A stretch of DNA of 64,000 nt, from positions 19,553,752-19,617,751 of the forward strand of contig OZ005619.1 in NCBI GenBank assembly GCA_963930655.1, given 5' to 3'. Source of the DNA: Myrica gale (taxonomy: Eukaryota > Streptophyta > Magnoliopsida > Fagales > Myricaceae). Below are positions 58,864 through 64,000 of the stretch, in pieces. A model generated the notes under the pieces. It was not told the DNA's origin. It was given only the letters and a program-made list of their open reading frames with translations, and made no database searches. A program made the translations under genes and the position numbers. Within the stretch, counting starts at the first letter, position 1, and the number at the start of each line of letters is the position of its first letter.

Positions 58864-59251
58864 TCAACCGGCCAAGAGAAAGGGAATCAACCCGTGGGAT
58901 TCATGAATCCAAAAGGTGAAAGCAAACCAACCCAGTTCGCCTGTTCTCACAAAAGATCCACCGGCCAAGATTTCGTTCCGGGAAAGAAAAAGGAGAAGAA
59001 TCTGAAAATGAAGGATAGGAGTGAATGTGGGAACCGGTGGAGGAAACTCCCTGTTCTTGAAAGGGGTAATCTTGATAACCAGGCCAGGGAAAATATCGTC
59101 TGGGTCATGGATATGGGGATTTTCTTCGACAATATATGGATCCCCACATTTTTCGCTTATAGAATGCAGAGTCTCTCCTGGATTCACAATAGCTCAAAAC
59201 CAGCATCACTGCTAATAACAGAGCATTGTAGCAAGAGACCCTCTTAGACAT
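58864..59251 (-). pseudogene. LysM-domain protein gene, frameshifted
   Basis: On the minus strand an ATG at 59251-59249 opens MSKRVSCYNALLLAVMLVLS, a typical signal peptide, followed by YCESRR and, after about 55 codons, a stop. In another frame, from about 59187, the sequence encodes a LysM domain: NPGETLHSISEKCGDPYIV, HIHDPDDIFPGLVIKITPFK. That frame has no ATG before the domain and runs to 58864. In small secreted plant LysM proteins of this kind (At5g62150-like, about 100 aa) the signal peptide is followed by some residues and then VxxGETL in one frame. Here the junction near 59180 looks short and out of frame, as after a small deletion. Such proteins bind N-acetylglucosamine polymers; this copy would be inactive unless the break is an assembly error. 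Confidence 0.65.
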
Positions 59252-59720
59252 TGCAGTTGACGAACAAACACATACGACGGCCAATTTTTGTCGCGCAAAT
59301 TATGTCAAATTAGATTTTGTTTCTGGATTTGCAAAGCTTTTCTCAAAAGGTATACTATAAGGCTTCTGAAGAGGATTAAGGAGCATGTTGAGGATTTATA
59401 TCAGACATGGGTTACTTTCTTTTGGTTGTTGGGGGTGGGCGCACTTCTTGGCGGGAGTTCAAACGGTGCTCTCAGTGTAGATGATTTCAGAAAGAAGTAA
59501 TGGGTCAGTGTTTTTGGGGGAAGCAGTGTCTGACTCTGAATGATTTCGAAAACTTTAGTTGAATGTCGAAGAAGACAGCTCAAAAAGTTGCGCACTGTTT
59601 GTGGTGGACATTATAGTCTTTTTGCTTGGTATGGTAGTCATGTGTTAGTCACGTGTTGAACAAAATTGAAATGTGTCACGTAAGTTGGGGTGATAACTTG
59701 ATAAGTTGGAGCGAGTTGTA

Positions 59721-59947
59721 ATTGAGATATTAATTAATAGAAAGAATTGTAATTAACCGTAATAATAATTAAGTATTATGGGATTGGGACCTACATGGAA
59801 AATCACCTCTCCCTTATTAACTCCCTGTAATTTAAGGAAATTTTTGAAATTGAGATATTAATTAATAGAAAAAATTGTAATTAACCGTAATAATATTTAA
59901 CTATTACGGGACCTACATGGAAAATTACCTCTCCCTTATTAACTCCC
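59721..59947. repeat. Tandem duplication, period 128 bp
   Basis: Copy one starts at 59721 and copy two at 59849. Both contain ATTGAGATATTAATTAATAG, AATTGTAATTAACCGTAATAA, GGACCTACATGGAAAAT and ACCTCTCCCTTATTAACTCC, with few differences. It lies 100-350 bp before the E2 gene start codon, so it probably forms part of that promoter. Confidence 0.8.
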
Positions 59948-59959
59948 ATAAGCTAAACA

Positions 59960-60082
59960 CATAGATGTCTGAACTGTCTTTAACTTTCTCTCAGTTGTAC
60001 AAGGAACTCATCTCTCTCTCTCCACCTCTGTCGAAGACCACAGAAAACCAAAGCAGAAGGCGAAAGTTTACGAACTGAAATC
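59960..60082 (+). promoter_or_regulatory. Leader of the E2 gene
   Basis: CT-rich leader (CATCTCTCTCTCTCCACC at about 60008) directly before the start codon at 60083. No clear TATA box was identified. The 128-bp duplication ends just upstream. Confidence 0.45.
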
Positions 60083-62874
60083 ATGTCGTCCCCAAGCAAA
60101 CGCCGAGAGATGGACTTGATGAAACTGTTAATCTTCTAATTAATAATCTCTTTGGTTATCTTGAATTTCTTTTTTCGGTCCAAAAGCTTTTTGTCGTTTA
60201 TTTTGACTTGTTCTTCTTCATTTTTATTTTGACTTGTTCTTCTTCATTTTTGAATTCTTCTTCAATTCTTCTTCATTTTTGAATTTTCCTAGGATGATGA
60301 GTGACTACAAGGTAGAGATGATCAATGATGGCATGCAAGAGTTCTATGTAGATTTCCATGGTCCCAGTGACGGTAAATCTTCAATACCCATATTTTGTGC
60401 TTCTTTTCATATTTGGTGCTTCTGCCTAATTTCTGAGCTTTACAAGATAATTGCCATTATGGTATTTGCTATTTCTGCTTCATCTTTCTTATTTTATATT
60501 TGGTGCTTCTGCCTAATTTCTGAGCTTTACAAGATAATTGCCATTGTGGTATTTGCTATTTCTGCTTCATCTTTCTTATTTTAGCTTTTTCGACCATATG
60601 TGGATGTTATGAGCCCAAGATCCAAATTTGGGTGATGATGGAACGGTTGCAAATTATCACCTTTTCGCGACCGTAAATTTTGGAATAGCTTTTTAGTCCT
60701 TTGATTCCCTCACTTTTATGCAATTTTTGGGTTTCAGATACTCAGTGTGCTTTTTTTTTCCGGAAACCAAATTATTGAGTTTATGTCTTGATTTCTATGT
60801 TGCATTTACAGTGGCTTATCCCTCTAAAAGTTACCGGAAGACTTATTGTTATACAGTGTATTTGGCGATTGCTTGGTTTTCTAAAATGGCTTCAGTTTTA
60901 ATGCTAGACTGTCACTGGGACTTTACGGTCTTGAGCACAGGAGTTTTTCCTCCATTCATATGAGTACGAATGTTGAAATTCTGTACGTCATGGATTCTGG
61001 CAGGTCCTTATCATGGAGGTGTGTGGAGGATAAGAGTTGAGCTACCCGATGCTTACCCGTACAAATCTCCCTCGATAGGGTTTGTTAATAAGATCTACCA
61101 CCCAAATGTCGATGAGATGTGAGTATAAATGTTGAAAATCTGTGTTTCTCTTTAATGGGTAGCTTACCACATTCATTAATTTCAAAGGGATTAGTGTGGG
61201 AGTCTGACCACGTTGGCCGATATTAATTTCAGGTCAGGTTCAGTTTGTTTAGATGTTATTAATCAGACTTGGAGCCCCATGTTTGGTAATGATATTACAT
61301 AGGCCATTTAACTAAAATCGAAGTCTTGTTTTTTCTTTCACCAGTTTAGGTGGTTGGAGCTACTGGTTTCACGTATTGACATCAGTGTTTTGCAGATCTT
61401 GTAAATGTGTTTGAAGTATTCCTACCACAACTTCTGCTGTATCCCAACCCATCAGACCCTTTGAACGGAGAGGCTGCAGCTTTGATGATGCGTGACCGAG
61501 CTGCTTATGAACAAAGAGTGAAAGGTATTGATCCTTTTCAAAGTTTTTGTTTTCCCCCTGGCTTTGCCTTGTATTGTCTATATGCCTGGACCAAAATTGG
61601 CAAAGTTGCTTCTATGTCTCTCCAACTACTTGTGTTTACGTCCTTCATGGTATATCTCACTTCTTTTAAGAATTAGACATAATCACATTCGAAATAGGTA
61701 GAGTTGCCACACTTTGAGTTCGGGCTTTTTTCGATTATTATTTCTTTGAAAGACAATAGGACATGGGTTGCTTGCAGATTATGACTTAGTGGTGTAAAAG
61801 TCTTTGTGCTACTCCTGTTCATGACTGCTTAAGTATTTTGGTAATTTACTATCTAAAAGGTGGCATTGTTACACAGATGGTGTGAAAATCGGGATCTTGG
61901 AGTCTCTATAAACTTTTTGTTTTAGTTTAGGGATCAGTCAGGTCTCTCTTGCAAGGCTATATGTCCTTGTGGGAAATTTTTTGCATAGTAGATGTTATGT
62001 TGAAGCGTAAGTTTCCTACACCCAATTTTTGTCCATACAAGTTCTCTCTCGCACAATGATGAAGCACATCAGCTTGAACTCAATTGCTTAGCTTCTTTTT
62101 CTTGAATTTTGAGATTGGCCCGCCTTGCAGAGGGAGGGAGGGAGGGAGGGAGAGAGGGGCTTTGAACCTGTTCATTGTCATAACATTAAGGGAATTTAAG
62201 GGCGTCTATTGGTGGATGAACAGATCTCTGTGTTGACAATTCTTTTCTTTTAGGTAAATTGTCAACCTTGTGTTGATGATTCTTGAGGTTGCCCTGAGTT
62301 AATGTAATCATTTTCCTATGCTACCCTCAAAAGAAGAAGTAAAGAAGTATTACAGCAAGCCAGATGCAGGGCTCTTCAGCAAGTAAAGCTACGGACGGCT
62401 TTACTCACTTGTATTATAGGATGGACGTACTCTTACTTATCAAAAAAAAAATTATAGGATGGGCGTACTTTCCTTGATGAGCATTTTGATACCACATGAA
62501 ACAATCCCATGTTCATCTCTTACATGTAAGCAGGTATCGAGGAAATAAACATACTGTCCAATCTTTGTTGTCACTTTTTGGAGACTTCATGATACATTCA
62601 CGACATCAACTTTTTTAGCTAGACATGGTTTCTTAACATTCTCTAGGTGGGTGACTAGATGCATACAGATTTTGCTTTGGTTTCCAGTACCACAACTTTG
62701 TGTGGATATAGCTTCATGTTGCTTGTATTGTTTCACCTTTCAGAGTACTGTGAGAAGTATGCCAAGCCAGAAGACATTGGAGCTGCCCCAGAAGACAAAT
62801 CCAGTGATGAGGAACTGAGTGGAGATGAATCTGATTCCAGTGATGAGCAAGTTGTAGGAAAAGCAGATCCATAG
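60083..62874 (+). CDS. Ubiquitin-conjugating enzyme E2, UBC4/UBC5 (UBE2H) group
   Basis: Six coding exons: 60083-60126, 60293-60372, 61004-61118, 61233-61285, 61396-61524, 62744-62874 (552 bp, 183 aa; Arabidopsis UBC4/5/15 are about 185 aa). The enzyme takes ubiquitin from E1 as a thioester and passes it on with an E3, in cytosol and nucleus. It starts [19 protein letters not shown]. The UBC fold shows [20 protein letters not shown] with HPN at 74-76, and [20 protein letters not shown] with the catalytic Cys85. [14 protein letters not shown] and [19 protein letters not shown] follow. The acidic Ser/Asp/Glu-rich tail ending EQVVGKADP is the mark of this group. All splice phases agree and no lesions were found. 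Intron 2 carries an 87-bp tandem duplication and intron 5 a tail-only insertion. Confidence 0.95.
60411..60584. repeat. Tandem duplication, period 87 bp
   Basis: Two copies (60411-60497 and 60498-60584) that differ at one base in the interior (CATTATGG against CATTGTGG) and at the ends. They lie in intron 2 of the E2 gene. The near-identity points to a recent event. Confidence 0.95.
62432..62450 (+). mobile_element. Tail-only LINE insertion, 19 bp
   Basis: CTTACTTATCAAAAAAAAA is flanked by 19-bp copies of ATTATAGGATGGRCGTACT (62413-62431 and 62451-62469, one difference). The ten bases before the A run match the 3' ends of the LINEs at 40670 and 55150 (CTTACTTAT). It lies in intron 5 of the E2 gene. 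Confidence 0.85.
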
Positions 62875-63201
62875 GCGTTCGTGGTTTTCTCTAAACTGTT
62901 AATTGTACATGGTGTTTTAGCTTTTGTTAATTCGACCCCAACTGCAGAGGTTGTTTGTTGTGTGGGGAAAAAGTTTACAGCCTCTATTAGTTTCCTTTGT
63001 CATTGCAAATAAGTGTACTATTCATGTTGGTAATTTATCATTATCTTCTTTTTTCTTGGGGTTCCCAATCTTTTCGAGCCCACCATAGCCATCGTAAATC
63101 CTGAACTGGCATTTCTTTGAATCACTGATGCACGAATTTGTAGTGTTGGACATGAACTGAGTGCTACTTGATGAGTAACTGGAGAGAGGAATATCTAGTC
63201 G
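62875..63201 (+). other. 3' UTR of the E2 gene and downstream sequence
   Basis: Ordinary 3' sequence after the TAG at 62872-62874. No clear poly(A) signal could be chosen with confidence. Confidence 0.5.
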
Positions 63202-63588
63202 CTACAACTTGTTAGATCCATCCATCATAGGATATATAGAATCCACGTCCAGGAACAGGCATTTCACTTTGGTCCTCGAGCGAGAATGATAGTAGGCGTT
63301 TAGAGGCAAAAGAGCTCTGTTACCAAGATTACACTCTTCTCCGTTTATTAGAAAGAAGCCACAACATTTTTTCTCTGACTTGATGTGTTGGTACGTTGAT
63401 TCAGTGGGATCTGACAGTAGAGTATATTTTTCACTCAATTTTAGGACATTTCGATCAACTTCAGATGTCACCCAAGACAATCTAGTGTAAATGTGTTTTT
63501 CAACGACTGTTAATAATGTCGAGTAGAGTAATTGGGTCACTTCAGAGGGCCAGAGCCAGTACAACTGACTTCGAATGATAGTTTCCAT
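63202..63588 (-). CDS. Hypothetical protein, 128 codons
   Basis: An open frame from ATG 63588 to a stop at 63202 with protein-like composition (METIIRSQLYWLWPSEV, RLSWVTSEVDRNVLKL, CCGFFLINGEECNLGNRALL). No known domain recognised. It could be the last exon of a gene extending beyond the right edge, a captured fragment, or chance. No TATA or splice signal clearly tied to it was found. Confidence 0.25.
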   Translation of the reverse strand: METIIRSQLYWLWPSEVTQLLYSTLLTVVEKHIYTRLSWVTSEVDRNVLKLSEKYTLLSDPTESTYQHIKSEKKCCGFFLINGEECNLGNRALLPLNAYYHSRSRTKVKCLFLDVDSIYPMMDGSNKL

Positions 63589-64000
63589 TCCTCAAAAAGC
63601 AAAGAAAATCACCTCATAAAAGGATATCTAAACTTTTGCCTGTTTACGACTCTTCCAATGACTGGGTGTGCAAATGCGATCATCAGAGCACGGACGAAAG
63701 ATGTATGATAAGCCTGAGAATTACTATGAAGCAAATCTATACAAGGTTTCAGCCATCAGGAGCAAATATAACACCTGCAAGGGGCAGGTACAAAAATCTA
63801 GTCGACTCGACCATGGTAAGAGCCTGTAAGATACAATGGAGGAACAAAGAAGACCTACGCTATTATTAACACTATGGCCAATCTCTGACGTACGGGCAGA
63901 GAAACTCAACTAAACTCAGCACGTGAAGTAAATTGGAACAAATTTTTTCCAGTACCTAACAACCTTTAGTCATAAATGGCTGGGCCTTCGTTTCCCAGAA
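63589..64000. other. Right edge without recognised gene
   Basis: Small frames occur on both strands (63636-63869 plus, 63724-63909 minus) with no domain. On the minus strand CCCCTTGCAG near 63779 looks like an acceptor and would open VLYLLLMAETLYRFAS then a stop, so a gene from the right may end here; this cannot be decided from the window. Confidence 0.3.

Overview
This window is nuclear DNA of a flowering plant, most likely a woody eudicot. The genes have many short exons with GT-AG introns, the introns and spacers are AT-rich, and the proteins match plant families (atypical bHLH factor, plant-type UBC4/5 E2, ARID-ELM2 protein). Spacers and introns are full of small plant transposons. There are no operons, rRNA genes or CRISPR arrays. 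All exon coordinates below were worked out by hand from reading frame, splice signals and remembered family sequence; in the intact models the exon lengths add up to a whole number of codons.

Layout, left to right. (1) 1-4750, minus strand: 5' part of a bHLH transcription factor gene; its last exon lies beyond the left edge. (2) 4750-10700: AT-rich spacer with several MITEs and one GC-rich island. (3) 10740-17050, plus: complete eIF2A gene, 13 coding exons, 528 aa. (4) 18299-20323, minus: mitochondrial ribosomal protein mL43, 3 exons, 119 aa, with a SINE in intron 1. (5) 21050-21975: a MITE split by a hAT-like element, then a five-unit tandem array with tRNA-like boxes. (6) 22529-30382, minus: SAS10/UTP3, 16 exons, 684 aa. 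(7) 31020-32110: nested MITEs. (8) 32330-47831, plus: organellar-type 5'-3' exonuclease of the Pol I N-terminal family, 15 exons, 443 aa, with an inverted LINE in intron 6. (9) 50711-54303, plus: ARID-ELM2 gene with an in-frame stop and a frameshift in its first coding exon. (10) 54304-58800: LINE end, tail-only insertions, MITEs and a Mutator-type MITE. (11) 58864-59251, minus: a frameshifted LysM-domain gene. (12) 60083-62874, plus: ubiquitin-conjugating enzyme E2 of the UBC4/5/UBE2H group, 6 exons, 183 aa. (13) 62875-64000: no recognised gene.

Three of the intact genes serve protein synthesis or ribosome making (eIF2A, mL43, SAS10). All three have TGGGCY (site II) motifs upstream, which fits coordinated growth-linked expression. 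The genes do not otherwise form a pathway.

The most unusual signal is a set of five tiny insertions (17-31 bp), each mostly a poly(A) or poly(T) run and each flanked by a 14-19 bp duplication of the target. They look like retrotransposition events that copied only the extreme 3' end of an RNA. Other points: a predicted upstream ORF that overlaps the eIF2A start codon, a LINE copy with the structure expected from twin priming, two GC-rich hAT-like elements each inserted inside an older MITE, and decay in the ARID and LysM genes.
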